53,702 nucleotides of DNA from Geomonas silvestris (GCF_014193515.1 NZ_BLXX01000020.1:1-53702); one strand, 5' to 3'; numbered from the stretch's first letter, positions 19,139 through 29,097 are shown. A program made the numbers and translations. The notes: generated from the letters alone by a model not told the origin.

Positions 19139-19606
19139 CTAGACAAGCCCTTCCTCGACGAGCAGGGCGAAGATCTCGCGCTCGCGCTTCTCCATGCGGG
19201 CCGCCACGGCCTCCCCGCTTCTCTCGTGGTCGTAGCCCGTTATGTGCAGGATGCCGTGCAACAGCAAGAAGCAGAGCCGGCTCCAGAAGCTCTCCCCCGC
19301 CTCCTCGGCCTCGCGCGCCGCGGTGTCGGCGGAGATCACCACGTCCCCGAGCATCTGGGGGTTCAGCTCCCCGAACTCACCCTCCTGCATGGCAAACGAG
19401 ATCACGTTGGTCGCCTTGTCGCGCCCGAGGTAGTCGCGGTTCAGGGTCCGGATCGAACGATCGCCGACCACGGTGACCGAGAGTTCGGCCTCAGGACATC
19501 CCAAGGCGTCTAAGATCCTCTGTGCCACCTTTCTGAACGCCGGAATCCCGACCGGGTTCCGCTTTTGGCGGTTCGCTATCACTATCCTCTGGGGACTTCT
19601 TGGCAC
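19139..19606 (-). CDS. ybeY: endoribonuclease YbeY (16S rRNA maturation)
   Basis: This 155-aa zinc metalloprotein trims the 3' end of 16S rRNA and takes part in ribosome quality control. The zinc motif HGILHITGYDH is intact at about 116-126, with the DKATNVISFA strand before it. The GTG at 19606 has a good ribosome site (GGAG, 7 nt spacing), although it lies 116 bp inside the pgpH gene in another frame; a later GTG after IVI would shorten the overlap but has poorer spacing. The gene sits in the conserved pgpH-ybeY-dgkA-corC-lnt order. Confidence 0.93.
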   Translation of the reverse strand: MPRSPQRIVIANRQKRNPVGIPAFRKVAQRILDALGCPEAELSVTVVGDRSIRTLNRDYLGRDKATNVISFAMQEGEFGELNPQMLGDVVISADTAAREAEEAGESFWSRLCFLLLHGILHITGYDHERSGEAVAARMEKREREIFALLVEEGLV

Positions 19607-21851
19607 AGCTCTTCTCCTTGTAGGCAGGTTCGGGGTAATCGATCCGGTGGTGGTAGATCCCGGCCAGGATCTGGTTGAAGCTCTTGGCTATCTCGTGCAG
19701 GTTTTTCAGGGTCAGTTCGCACTCGTCGAGCTGCCCGTCCATGAAGATGTTGTTGATGATCTTCTGCACCATCCCCTGGATGCGCGCAGGGGTGGGGTCG
19801 ACCAGGGTGCGGCTCGCCGCCTCGACGCAGTCAGCCAGAAGCACCAGTCCCGCCTCGCGGGTCTGCGGTTTGGGGCCCGGATAACGGAAGTCGCGCTCCT
19901 CCACCGGCGGCGCCCCGGGGGTCTCCATACCCTTCGCCTTCAGGTAGAAGTAGCTGATGAGGCTCGTGCCGTGCGACTGGCGGATGATGTCGATGATGGG
20001 GCGCCCCAGCCGGTACTCGCGGGCCAGTTCCACCCCTTCCTTCATGTGCGAGATGAGGATGAGCGCGCTCATGCTGGGGGAGAGCTTGTCGTGGCGGTTT
20101 TCGCCGTCGCGGATGTTCTCGATGAAGTAGAGCGGCTTTTTCAGTTTTCCGACGTCGTGGTAGTAGGCCGCGACGCGCGCCAGGAGCGGGTTCGCGTTGA
20201 TCGCCTCGGCGCCGGCCTCCACCAGGTTCCCGACCAGGACGCTGTGGTGGTAGGTGCCGGGAGCCCGGATCATCAGCTCGCGCAAGAGCGGGGAGTTCAG
20301 GTTGGCGAGCTCCAAAAGCTTCACGTCGGTGGTGTACTGGAAGAGCGCCTCCACCAGGGGAACCGTTCCCGAGACGAAGACCGCGTTCAAAAAGCCGCCG
20401 AAGAAGGCGAAGCCGATGCAGTAGAGGGTCTGCAGCGACATCGGGTTGTCGCCGTAGATGTGGAAGCAAAGCGCCACCGCCACGTTGACCACGCTCACCT
20501 TGAGCCCCGCCGAGTAGATGGTGCCGCGCTCCTTACACTGGCGCACCCCATGCGCGCCGACGATGCCGCCCAAAAGGGCGTAGATCACCACCGGCAGCGA
20601 GTTGTTCATCATGATCCCCAAAAGGGGAGCGCAGATGGCGCAGTAGACCAGGGAGATCTCGGAGTTCAGGATGATCCGGACGATGATGCTCCCCGCTGCA
20701 AAGGGGAAGAGGTAGAAATAGCTCGCCGTGTCGATAGAGGGGAAGACACCCCCCAGGGCGGCGGAGACGGCGAACATGAACTTGAGCCCGGCGAAGTTCA
20801 CGACGGTCAAAAGCGCCAGGAACATGATGTCCTTGTTCGTCGGGTTGAACTTGCGGATGTTCTTGCGGGCGAAGCGGTACGGCGAGTAGGTGAGCACCAG
20901 GATCAGCCCGAAGACGCCGATGCCGGTGAGAAACGGGGTCAGGTTCTTGGACTTGTACATCTTCTCGAGCTTCATCGCCTGCTCGGCGGAGACCCGCTCG
21001 CCCACGCGCACGATCATCTCGCCGCGCTTCAACTTGAAGAGCACCGGGCGTACCGCGGCCCGCGCCTCCCCTTTCTTGTCTTCGGAGGCGTCGCGGTCGA
21101 AGGTGAGGTTGGGCGAGAGCATGCGCAGCGCCACCCCCTTCAAGAGCTCAAGGTCCCGTGGCTGGCCGCCGAAGTTCAGGTGCGCTGCAGCAAAGTTCCG
21201 TCTGGCGGTCGTAAGGTCGATGACCGCGGCGTAGTCGCCGGCCGCCACCTCCTGCCGGGTCCCAGGATCGATCACCTGAATGCCGTGCTTGCGGTTGGCG
21301 CTGAACTTCGCCAGGTCGGCGACGATGCGCTGCCGGTAAAACGGCGCCACCTGGCGCCCCAGGTCGGCGAGGAAGGCCCGGGTATCCCTGACGCGCGCCA
21401 GCGCGACGAACTCCTGGTCGGTCAGATCCTGCGCCAGCACCTCGGCGGCCGCCTGACGCCCCTTCTCGCGCACCAGGGTGAACGCCTGCTCGAACCGACT
21501 CACGATCTCCAGGTTGGCGTTGGGATCCAGGCTGTAGACGTAGGGAGCCGTGGACTCCGCTTCCGTGCGCTTCTTCTCGGTGAGCAGCAGGTCCTCGATC
21601 AGGTAGTCCTGGGAGGCGCGGATGTCGGAGGTGGCGATGTCCCCCTCACGGTACTTCGTGGTGAGGAGCTGCGGGCTGGGGATGATGAGCAGGGTGAGGA
21701 ATAAGGCGGTGGCGAACAAAAGGGTGAGGCGGGTGCTTTTTTGATGCTTCTCACCGGAGAACGCGTCGGCGAACTTCTCCAGCCAGCAGGAACAGAGCTG
21801 GGCGACGGAGGTTTTGTCGTTTTTTTGCTTGTCGCCGTTTTCGGTGGGCAT
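19491..21851 (-). CDS. pgpH: 7TM-HD membrane phosphodiesterase (PgpH-like)
   Basis: From the ATG at 21851 the product is 786 aa. It has one TM segment near residue 40-60, an extracytoplasmic 7TMR-HDED domain (about 70-290), seven TM helices (about 300-500) and a cytoplasmic HD domain with HHSVLVGNLVE and YYHDVGKL. In Firmicutes such proteins hydrolyse cyclic-di-AMP to pApA; in this lineage the ligand is inferred. The Lys/Glu/Pro-rich C-terminal tail overlaps ybeY by 116 bp. It heads the operon running to lnt and has a strong promoter. Confidence 0.9.
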   Translation of the reverse strand: MPTENGDKQKNDKTSVAQLCSCWLEKFADAFSGEKHQKSTRLTLLFATALFLTLLIIPSPQLLTTKYREGDIATSDIRASQDYLIEDLLLTEKKRTEAESTAPYVYSLDPNANLEIVSRFEQAFTLVREKGRQAAAEVLAQDLTDQEFVALARVRDTRAFLADLGRQVAPFYRQRIVADLAKFSANRKHGIQVIDPGTRQEVAAGDYAAVIDLTTARRNFAAAHLNFGGQPRDLELLKGVALRMLSPNLTFDRDASEDKKGEARAAVRPVLFKLKRGEMIVRVGERVSAEQAMKLEKMYKSKNLTPFLTGIGVFGLILVLTYSPYRFARKNIRKFNPTNKDIMFLALLTVVNFAGLKFMFAVSAALGGVFPSIDTASYFYLFPFAAGSIIVRIILNSEISLVYCAICAPLLGIMMNNSLPVVIYALLGGIVGAHGVRQCKERGTIYSAGLKVSVVNVAVALCFHIYGDNPMSLQTLYCIGFAFFGGFLNAVFVSGTVPLVEALFQYTTDVKLLELANLNSPLLRELMIRAPGTYHHSVLVGNLVEAGAEAINANPLLARVAAYYHDVGKLKKPLYFIENIRDGENRHDKLSPSMSALILISHMKEGVELAREYRLGRPIIDIIRQSHGTSLISYFYLKAKGMETPGAPPVEERDFRYPGPKPQTREAGLVLLADCVEAASRTLVDPTPARIQGMVQKIINNIFMDGQLDECELTLKNLHEIAKSFNQILAGIYHHRIDYPEPAYKEKSCAKKSPEDSDSEPPKAEPGRDSGVQKGGTEDLRRLGMS

Positions 21852-21908
21852 TCTTTCCAATGGTTCCCATGTTGTAGGCAAAGGCCGCCGGGAATCAGAC
21901 AAGGAGCC

Positions 21909-21938
21909 AATATATCCTCTTTGGCCTTTTTCTGTCAA
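21909..21938 (-). promoter_or_regulatory. strong sigma-70 promoter for the pgpH operon
   Basis: On the minus strand a consensus TTGACA (21933-21938), 18 bp, TATATT (21909-21914). The start of transcription is expected near 21902, giving a 50-nt leader. Confidence 0.82.
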
Positions 21939-22006
21939 TGGAAACGACGGTGCCGCAGCGTACCCGCCCGGCCTACGTCTCTAGTTAATAAAAATTTAAA
22001 AAACAG

Positions 22007-23380
<1,374 letters not shown>

Positions 23381-23404
23381 TCAGCTACCGCCAGGCAGGA
23401 CACG

Positions 23405-23436
23405 AAGGCGCACCCCATGCGGGGTGCGCCTTTTTT
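23405..23436 (+). terminator. intrinsic terminator of eno
   Basis: AAGGCGCACCCC (23405-23416) pairs perfectly with GGGGTGCGCCTT (23421-23432) around ATGC, with six T at 23431-23436. Confidence 0.93.
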
Positions 23437-23552
23437 CGTCACGCGGATTATCCGCCGGGAAAAGCCCTAAATGCTATACTGCAGTAAGTACGGCGTGTCG
23501 GCCCGGCCTACCGGCTCCGACCACCAGGGCGGCTAACAAGGAGGTACCAACC

Positions 23553-23777
23553 ATGGCATGCACGGACGAGAAGCACAAAGAGCATATCTGCGCGTTGACG
23601 GCGGCCGGCGAAACCGAGTTGATCCACGAACTGGCCCTGCACCCCGCCTTCGAATGCGGCAACTGCGGTGCCAAAGTAAGCGATCAGGATCGGGTCTGCG
23701 ACCCGGTGGCGCTGCCTGATATCGGCTGGATGGGCGACGGTGCCGACAACGTCGGTACCAAGGTCGGCCAGACCTGA
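23553..23777 (+). CDS. Cys-containing small protein, zinc-ribbon-like
   Basis: This 74-aa soluble protein starts at the ATG at 23553, after AAGGAGG with a spacing of about nine bases. Cysteines at 3, 13, 35, 38 and 49 include a CGNC knuckle (ECGNCGAKV) with C49 downstream, so one metal site is plausible. The C-terminus is acidic and Gly-rich (DIGWMGDGADNVG). A TATACT -10-like box lies at about 23475, and a terminator follows at 23801. I do not recognise a named family; it looks like a lineage-restricted conserved small protein, perhaps metal- or redox-related. Confidence 0.75.
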   Translation: MACTDEKHKEHICALTAAGETELIHELALHPAFECGNCGAKVSDQDRVCDPVALPDIGWMGDGADNVGTKVGQT

Positions 23778-23800
23778 AAAGGCGCGAGTGGTGGACGCCC

Positions 23801-23831
23801 AGGCAAGGAGGGATGCTTCCTTGCCTTTTTT
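23801..23831 (+). terminator. terminator after the Cys-containing small gene
   Basis: AGGCAAGGA pairs with TCCTTGCCT around a short loop and is followed by a run of T (to 23831). Confidence 0.88.
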
Positions 23832-23899
23832 GTGCCTGCAGCTAGCGGCATCAGCGCAATGAACGGCGCGTTTCAGACCAGTCCCGGGCAACGTCAGCC

Positions 23900-23928
23900 T
23901 TGCAGGGTGCCCTCAATGAGGCTATACT
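23900..23928 (+). promoter_or_regulatory. promoter placing +1 at the pseudouridine synthase ATG
   Basis: TTGCAG (23900-23905), 17 bp, TATACT (23923-23928), then seven bases to the ATG at 23936. No Shine-Dalgarno sequence is present at a workable distance, so the mRNA is probably leaderless. Confidence 0.55.
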
Positions 23929-23935
23929 CCCGCGC

Positions 23936-24856
23936 ATGTTAACTTACGAGATATCGGCCCACGACCACCTGCGGCGCGTCGACAGCTTCCTGCGCAACCT
24001 GATGCCCACCGCACAGTTCTCCTACCTGAAAAAGCTGCTGAACACCGGGCACCTCACCGTGAACGGTGCCGCCCCCGCCGCGGAGCAGCTCCTCAAGCAG
24101 CACAACCTGGTGCAGCTGAAGGAAAGCAGCAAGACCGTCGCCTTTATCGCCAAAGAGCCTCCCGAGCTGGACATCCTCTTCGAGGACACCTGGATCATCT
24201 GCTTCAACAAGGCGCCCGGCCTGCCGGTGCACCGCACCGAAGACGCCAGTGAGGCGAACCTGGTCGACCTGGCAGAGAGCTTTTTGAAACGCAGGGACGG
24301 GACGAGCCGCCTGAGACCGGTGAACCGGCTGGACCGGGGCACCTCCGGGGCGATCCTGCTGGCAAAAAGCGCCGTTGCCGCGGGGATGTTCGGGAAGATG
24401 GTGCAAAACGAGGGGTTGGGGAAACTCTACCTGGCAATGGTGGAAGGAAAACTTCCCGAGGAAGGGATGATCGACTTTGCGCTGGACGGCAAGGAGTCCC
24501 AGACCCGCTACCTGCGGCTGTCGCAGGGAAGCTCCGGGGCCCTGGTGGCGGTGTACCCGCTGACCGGGCGGATGCACCAGATTCGGCAACACTTCAAGAT
24601 GCTCGGGCGCCCGATTCTCGGCGACAAGCGCTACGGCGGCCGCCCTCTTCCCGGCTTTACCGGACACCTCTTGCACTCCTTCGTCACGCAACTGGTGCAC
24701 CCAGCGACTGGCGAGGCGCTGGTTGTCCCGGCACCGCTCCCCGCTCCGTTGCTGCAGGCCCTCACCCGCCTCACCGGGTTAAAGGAAGAGACCCTGCTCA
24801 AGCGGCTGGAGCAGATTCCTCCCGCCGAAGCCCCCTCCCCTTCCGAAGCTGAGTAA
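23936..24856 (+). CDS. RluA-family RNA pseudouridine synthase
   Basis: This 306-aa enzyme converts uridine to pseudouridine in rRNA or tRNA. An S4-like N-terminal segment (about 1-75, FSYLKKLLNTGHLTVNG) precedes the catalytic domain, which has the active-site Asp in VNRLDRGTSG (the usual H is N), then LTGRMHQIRQHF and GDKRYGG. Target site unknown; RluA, RluC and RluD types cannot be told apart here. The ATG at 23936 has no ribosome site but lies just past a -10 box. Its stop codon abuts that of the convergent pcm gene with no gap. Confidence 0.88.
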   Translation: MLTYEISAHDHLRRVDSFLRNLMPTAQFSYLKKLLNTGHLTVNGAAPAAEQLLKQHNLVQLKESSKTVAFIAKEPPELDILFEDTWIICFNKAPGLPVHRTEDASEANLVDLAESFLKRRDGTSRLRPVNRLDRGTSGAILLAKSAVAAGMFGKMVQNEGLGKLYLAMVEGKLPEEGMIDFALDGKESQTRYLRLSQGSSGALVAVYPLTGRMHQIRQHFKMLGRPILGDKRYGGRPLPGFTGHLLHSFVTQLVHPATGEALVVPAPLPAPLLQALTRLTGLKEETLLKRLEQIPPAEAPSPSEAE

Positions 24857-25519
24857 CTACCACCCCTGTTCCCCAATGAGCGGCACGAAGCGTACCGGCC
24901 CGAGGTCTTCGTGCCGGTACTCTCCCTCCCCCTCCCCGACGCGCCGCACCCGCACCAGGCTCTGCAGGTGCTGGGTGACGCCGACCGGGATCACCAGGCG
25001 CCCCCCGGGGGCCAGCTGTTCCAAGAGCGCCTTGGGGACCTCCGGGGCCCCTGCGGTAACGACGATCCCCTGGTAGGGCGCCTGTTCCTGCCACCCGAGC
25101 GTTCCATCCCCCAGATGCACCGTCACGTTCCAGTAGTCGAGCTCCTCCAGTCGGCTGCGCGCCGATTGGGCCAGCACCGCGATGCGCTCTACCGTGCACA
25201 CCTGCGCGGCGCACCGGCTCAAGACGGCCGCGGCGTACCCGGAGCCGGTGCCGATCTCAAGCACCCGCTCGTTCCCCTCAAGCTCGAGAGCCTCGATCAT
25301 ATACGCGACGATGTAGGGCTGGGAAATGGTCTGGCCGGCAGCGATGGGTAGCGGGGAGTCGTCGTAGGCAAAGGCATACATCTCGTCGGGGAGGAAGGAC
25401 TCGCGCGGGACCTCACGCATGGCGGAAAGCACCCGCGGATCGCGGATGCCGCGCCCCATCAGGTGCTCCCGGATCATGAGTTCCTTGGCCGATTGGTAAT
25501 CGAGGTCCCTTCTGGTCAT
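24857..25519 (-). CDS. pcm: protein-L-isoaspartate O-methyltransferase
   Basis: This 220-aa SAM-dependent enzyme repairs isoaspartyl residues in aged proteins. The family motif I is VLEIGTGSGYAAAVL; earlier PRESFLPDE.YAF.YDDSPLPI and GQTISQPYIVAYM are typical of Pcm. The ATG at 25519 follows GGGAGGGG; the seven upstream codons are not needed. It converges on the pseudouridine synthase gene with directly abutting stop codons and no terminator between them. Confidence 0.95.
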   Translation of the reverse strand: MTRRDLDYQSAKELMIREHLMGRGIRDPRVLSAMREVPRESFLPDEMYAFAYDDSPLPIAAGQTISQPYIVAYMIEALELEGNERVLEIGTGSGYAAAVLSRCAAQVCTVERIAVLAQSARSRLEELDYWNVTVHLGDGTLGWQEQAPYQGIVVTAGAPEVPKALLEQLAPGGRLVIPVGVTQHLQSLVRVRRVGEGEGEYRHEDLGPVRFVPLIGEQGW

Positions 25520-25570
25520 AGTCGCCCCTCCCGACCGCACAATGGTACCACAGCGGAAGCCGGCGACAAT

Positions 25571-26983
25571 TCAACCTTTCAGCCGCTTGTTCAGGGTCTG
25601 GCGGCCCATGCCGAGGAGCTTGCTGGCGCCTCCGAGGTTACCTCCGGAGAGCTGCATGGCCTCCTTGATCATGTACTCCTCGATCTCGTCAACGGTGGGG
25701 AAATGGCCGAAAATGGCGGCCAGGGGGTCGTCATCCTTAACGGAATCGGCACTGGTGGGGGGCGGGGCCATGAGGCGCTCATCGCCGATTACGGCGCGGA
25801 AGCTCTCCATGGAGAGTATGCCCGAGGTGTGGCGCACCACGGCGTCGAAGATGAGGGCTTCGAGCTCGCGCACGTTCCCCGGGAAGTGGTACAGCGACAA
25901 CAGCACGGCAAGCTCCGGTGGCGGGGTCGGCTTTTTCTTGTTGAGCCTCTCGGCGACCAGCCCCAGGAAATGATCGAGGAGCAGCGGGATGTCGTCCAGC
26001 CGCTCGCGCAGAGACGGCAGGTGGATGCGGTGCCCGCAGAGCCGGTAGTAGAGGTCGTTGCGGAACTTCCCCGCGGCGATCAATCCCTGCAGGTCGCGAT
26101 TGGTCGCCATGACGATGCGGGCGTTACTCTTCTTGGCGAAGTCGGACCCGACCGGGTAGTACTCCTGCTCCTGCAGCAGGCGCAGCAGTTTCACCTGGCT
26201 CAGCTCGTTGAGGTCGCCGATCTCGTCGAGAAAGAGCGTACCGCCCGAGGCGCGGGTGATGAGACCGTCCCGGCTCTGGTCGGCGCCGGTGTAGGCACCT
26301 TTTTTGTGCCCGAACAGGGTGTCCGAGAACATGTTGTCGTCGAGCCCGGCGGCGTTGAGTGCCACGTACTCGCCACTGCAGCCGCTCAGGTCGTGAATGG
26401 CGCGGGCGATCAGCTCCTTGCCGGCGCCGGTCTCCCCGGTGATCAGGATAGGCTGCCGGGTCACCGCCACCATCTCGATGTACTGGAAGATGGCGCGCAT
26501 CTTCTTGTTGCCGGTTACGATGGCTGTAAACGCCTCGGGGTGGTCCAGGCGGTCGGTGAGCAGGCGCTGGGTGAGGTCCGAGAGCTCGCGGGAGAGGTTG
26601 CGCATCTCCAGGGCCTTCCCGACGCAGGTGACCAGGCGGCGCGAATCGACCGGCTTCACCAGGTAGTCGAAGGCCCCGGTCTTCACGCACTCCACCACCG
26701 TTTCGATCTCGTCGTCTGCCGTTACGATGATGACCGGGATGTGGGGGTGATCGTGGATGATCTTGGGGAGCAGTTCCATTCCGGAAGGGGACGGCATGTG
26801 CAGGTCGAGGACCAGGACCGCGACCGGCTCTTCGGCCAGGTACTGCAGCACCTTGCTGCTGTCGCTCAAGGTGCGGACGTCGTCGATCCCGCTCCCCTGC
26901 AAGCAGAGCCTCGACGTTGTGAGGATCCGCTCCTCGTCATCGACCAACAACACCTGTTTTCTGAGGCTATTCATCTGGGTCAT
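25571..26983 (-). CDS. NtrC-family sigma-54 response regulator
   Basis: This 470-aa transcription activator has a receiver domain (1-120, phospho-Asp D60, Lys110), an AAA+ sigma-54 domain with Walker A GETGAGKE (183-190), the sigma-54-contact loop GAYTGA (229-234, Tyr for the common Phe), Walker B GGTLFLDEIGD, and a Fis-type HTH at the C-terminus (GGNLGGASKLLGMGRQTLNKRL). It will drive sigma-54 promoters when phosphorylated. No histidine kinase is adjacent, so the signal is unknown. I use the ATG at 26983 (GAGG ten bases upstream); one at 26974 is an alternative. A sigma-54-like site precedes the gene. Confidence 0.92.
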   Translation of the reverse strand: MTQMNSLRKQVLLVDDEERILTTSRLCLQGSGIDDVRTLSDSSKVLQYLAEEPVAVLVLDLHMPSPSGMELLPKIIHDHPHIPVIIVTADDEIETVVECVKTGAFDYLVKPVDSRRLVTCVGKALEMRNLSRELSDLTQRLLTDRLDHPEAFTAIVTGNKKMRAIFQYIEMVAVTRQPILITGETGAGKELIARAIHDLSGCSGEYVALNAAGLDDNMFSDTLFGHKKGAYTGADQSRDGLITRASGGTLFLDEIGDLNELSQVKLLRLLQEQEYYPVGSDFAKKSNARIVMATNRDLQGLIAAGKFRNDLYYRLCGHRIHLPSLRERLDDIPLLLDHFLGLVAERLNKKKPTPPPELAVLLSLYHFPGNVRELEALIFDAVVRHTSGILSMESFRAVIGDERLMAPPPTSADSVKDDDPLAAIFGHFPTVDEIEEYMIKEAMQLSGGNLGGASKLLGMGRQTLNKRLKG

Positions 26984-27402
26984 GCACGGTACCCTCGACA
27001 AGTGGGGATGGCGCAGCGAGTGCTGCACGTTGGCAGCCCTGCAGTTTCAAGGCACGTGCCAAAGAGGCCGGCACTCTTCGGTGCAGCAGCGCCAAAGCGT
27101 TAGCCCTGCCAGGAAAGGCAGGGGGGGATTCTATAGGGGTGCAACATTTATTACAACAGCAAAAAATCTGACAACCGGTCAGGATGCTGAAATCAGGCGC
27201 AACACGGCGAAAGCAGACTAAAGCCTGCGGCGAATTCTTGGCAACGATCACCAAAGCGGCTCCGGGCAGGAAAACAGCATTGGTGCGGGTTGGAAGCGGG
27301 CATTGCGGGTGGCATGTTCGTTGCTAAAGGATATCGAGCATTTACCTCCTACAAGGTGTCCGACAATGCCACATCACCACTCGATGGATCAGAGGTTTAC
27401 CC
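26984..27402. other. intergenic region, regulator side
   Basis: No gene is supported. The stretch holds the sigma-54-like element at 27046-27061, an AGCCCTGCC..GGCAGGG hairpin at about 27102-27125 and the region upstream of the transposase remnant. It is AT-richer near 27140-27200 than the surrounding genes. Confidence 0.5.
27046..27061 (-). promoter_or_regulatory. sigma-54-like promoter before the regulator gene
   Basis: On the minus strand TGGCACG, four bases, TTGAA: the -24 box is perfect and the spacing GG-N10 is right, but the -12 dinucleotide is GA instead of GC. The start would fall near 27035, about 50 bases before the ATG of the sigma-54 regulator itself. Confidence 0.45.
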
Positions 27403-27852
27403 ATGGACTATCCCGCAATTTTCTCGGCCACGCTGGGGCTGCACCACCCTTGGCACATTGTCTCGGTGACCTTTGGGCGGGACGAGAGACGCATGGACAT
27501 CCGTCTGGACGTTTTTCTGGGAAACCTTTTCACCTGCCCCTGTTGTGGCAAGCCGACCCCCCCATGCGGGTACGAGGAAGAGACCTGGTTCCATGAGGAC
27601 TTCTTCGGGTACGCGACCTACCTCAACGCTCGGGTACCGCAACTGCAGTGCGGCACCGGAATCCTTGCCGCCGACCGTCCCTGGTCCCGGACCGGATCGC
27701 GTTTCAGCCGCCTGCTTCCCAACGGAGCCGTGGTGACCGCCCTTGCTGCCGCCGAACTGGGACCTGCTGGGGAAGTCCCTGTGCCGCGCGGTACGTCAGA
27801 GTCGAGATCTCCGGCCTCCGGGCAAGCAATGGCTATCAGACGGAACTGTTGA
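27403..27852 (+). pseudogene. truncated ISL3-family transposase remnant
   Basis: The first ~100 residues look like the N-terminal zinc-binding domain of ISL3 transposases: FSATLGLHHPWHI, a DIRLDVFLG strand, the knuckle CPCCGKPTPPC, TWFHEDFFGYATYL, RVPQLQC and WSRTGSRFSRL. After that the sequence loses similarity (Ala/Pro/Arg-rich tail) and stops at 149 aa, while full ISL3 transposases are about 400 aa with a DDE domain. The knuckle's second Cys pair is also altered (QCGTG). No terminal inverted repeats are visible. It is a decayed insertion, not an active element. Confidence 0.72.
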
Positions 27853-28295
27853 CTCTCAATACTCCCAAGCGTAGAATGAACTTGTGACCGAAGCACGTTC
27901 TTTGAAAACAACTCTGGGGTACATGCAGAGGTGCTTCTGAGGAAGCTGTCGATACTTCTTTCTTGTGATTCTCAGGTTCAGGCGCGGTGAGCATCTTCGA
28001 TCAGTAAGAGGAGATGCCTGAAGCGTCTTCCGGAGGAATGCTAGAAAACGGGCAGATGTCTCAGACACCCTTTACGGTACTTTGGAGTTGGTAACTGGCG
28101 TTTCAGGAGATCAAGCCGGAAGGCGTAGATTCTCATCCGCCATGCGCGTAAAAACCGCTTCAAAAAGGGGACAGCCAAAAGGGTTCACCGGAGTTGGCCT
28201 GGTCACCGGGTGAGCAGGTACTTCGCCCCCCTATTAGCAGCCCACCGACGGATTAGATTAAAGCATCTCGAAATGAGCGCCAGTTACAATTTACG
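27853..28295. other. gene-free scar downstream of the transposase remnant
   Basis: Nearly 450 bases carry no plausible gene. Stop codons are frequent in all frames, composition is AT-richer than the neighbours, and no match to the missing transposase C-terminus can be read. A GGGGACAGCC word (28158-28167) recurs at 13627-13636. It is best explained as eroded mobile-element or ancestral coding DNA. Confidence 0.5.
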
Positions 28296-28334
28296 AAAAA
28301 GGTCCGGTGTGACAGCACACCGGACCTTTTTTTG
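28296..28334 (+). terminator. strong bidirectional hairpin terminator with no gene before it
   Basis: AAAAAGGTCCGGTGTG (28296-28311) pairs with CACACCGGACCTTTTT around a short loop and runs into seven T. It would terminate in either direction. No plus-strand gene ends just upstream, so it may end an unrecognised small RNA or be the relic of a lost gene. Confidence 0.82.
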
Positions 28335-28523
28335 TATCCTCGTATCCCGTTCTCCGATGCTCGCCTCGTTGGGACCAAGACCGCACCCTCAGGGAACATC
28401 CCGATTTCAGAAGAGTTTCCAAAAGGCAGCCATCTTGAGGCAGACGCAGAAAGCGTACTTCCGCAAGAGCTCCGATGCTATACTGAGATTGACCAGAGAG
28501 ACACTTTTTTGAGGAGGTTCATT

Positions 28524-29015
28524 ATGGCACACAAACCGAAAGGCCCGCCAGAAGAGAACCGGTTGAGAACGATCCGCAGCCCGCACGTCTACCTCCAGCG
28601 GCGGGGACTGCCGGAAGATGCCCTGTGCAAAGGGTGTGGTCTGATTTACCGCAGCAAAAGGTGGCAGATGGGACAGCCCGAGGGTACCCCAAGTTGCGAG
28701 GTCCTTTGCCCGGCCTGCCAACGCATGAAAGACCACAACCCCGGCGGAGTGGTCACCCTGTCCGGCCCTTACCTGGCGGAACACAAGGCGGAGATTCTCA
28801 GCACGATACGGCACGAGGAAGAGCGGTCGCGGGAGAAAAACCCCATCGGCCGTATCATGAAAATCCGGGAGGAGGGAGACCGCATCACCGTAACCACTAC
28901 CGAAGACAAACTAGCCCAGAAACTGGGACGCGAAGTGTACAAGTCCCAGCGTGGAGAACTGCACTACCAATGGACCCATGACCTGAGCCAGGTACGTGTG
29001 AACTGGATGCGGTAG
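28524..29015 (+). CDS. BCAM0308 family zinc-ribbon protein
   Basis: The ATG at 28524 follows GAGGAGG and opens a 163-aa protein. CKGC..IY.SKRW at about 33-44 and LCPACQRMKDHNPGGV at about 61-76 form a four-Cys ribbon, followed by the conserved LSGPYL.EHK.EIL segment, EER..NP..RIM.I.E and the TTTEDKLAQKLG motif, as in BCAM0308 proteins. The middle resembles NMD3-type ribbon proteins of ribosome export, but that link is distant. Function unknown; probably nucleic-acid or ribosome associated. It is monocistronic, with a TATACT box near 28477 and a terminator after the gene. Confidence 0.78.
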   Translation: MAHKPKGPPEENRLRTIRSPHVYLQRRGLPEDALCKGCGLIYRSKRWQMGQPEGTPSCEVLCPACQRMKDHNPGGVVTLSGPYLAEHKAEILSTIRHEEERSREKNPIGRIMKIREEGDRITVTTTEDKLAQKLGREVYKSQRGELHYQWTHDLSQVRVNWMR

Positions 29016-29097
29016 AGGTTCCTGCTACCGGGCGTGATCGCTTCTCGTAGGCGCTCCATAGCCCGCGCAAAGCTCCAGAAAATGTGATCGGCGAATG

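Noticed and set aside
19473..21704. Long plus-strand ORF of 743 codons
   Set aside because: It is the shadow of pgpH on the other strand, rich in His, Gln, Asp and Val, without a ribosome site.
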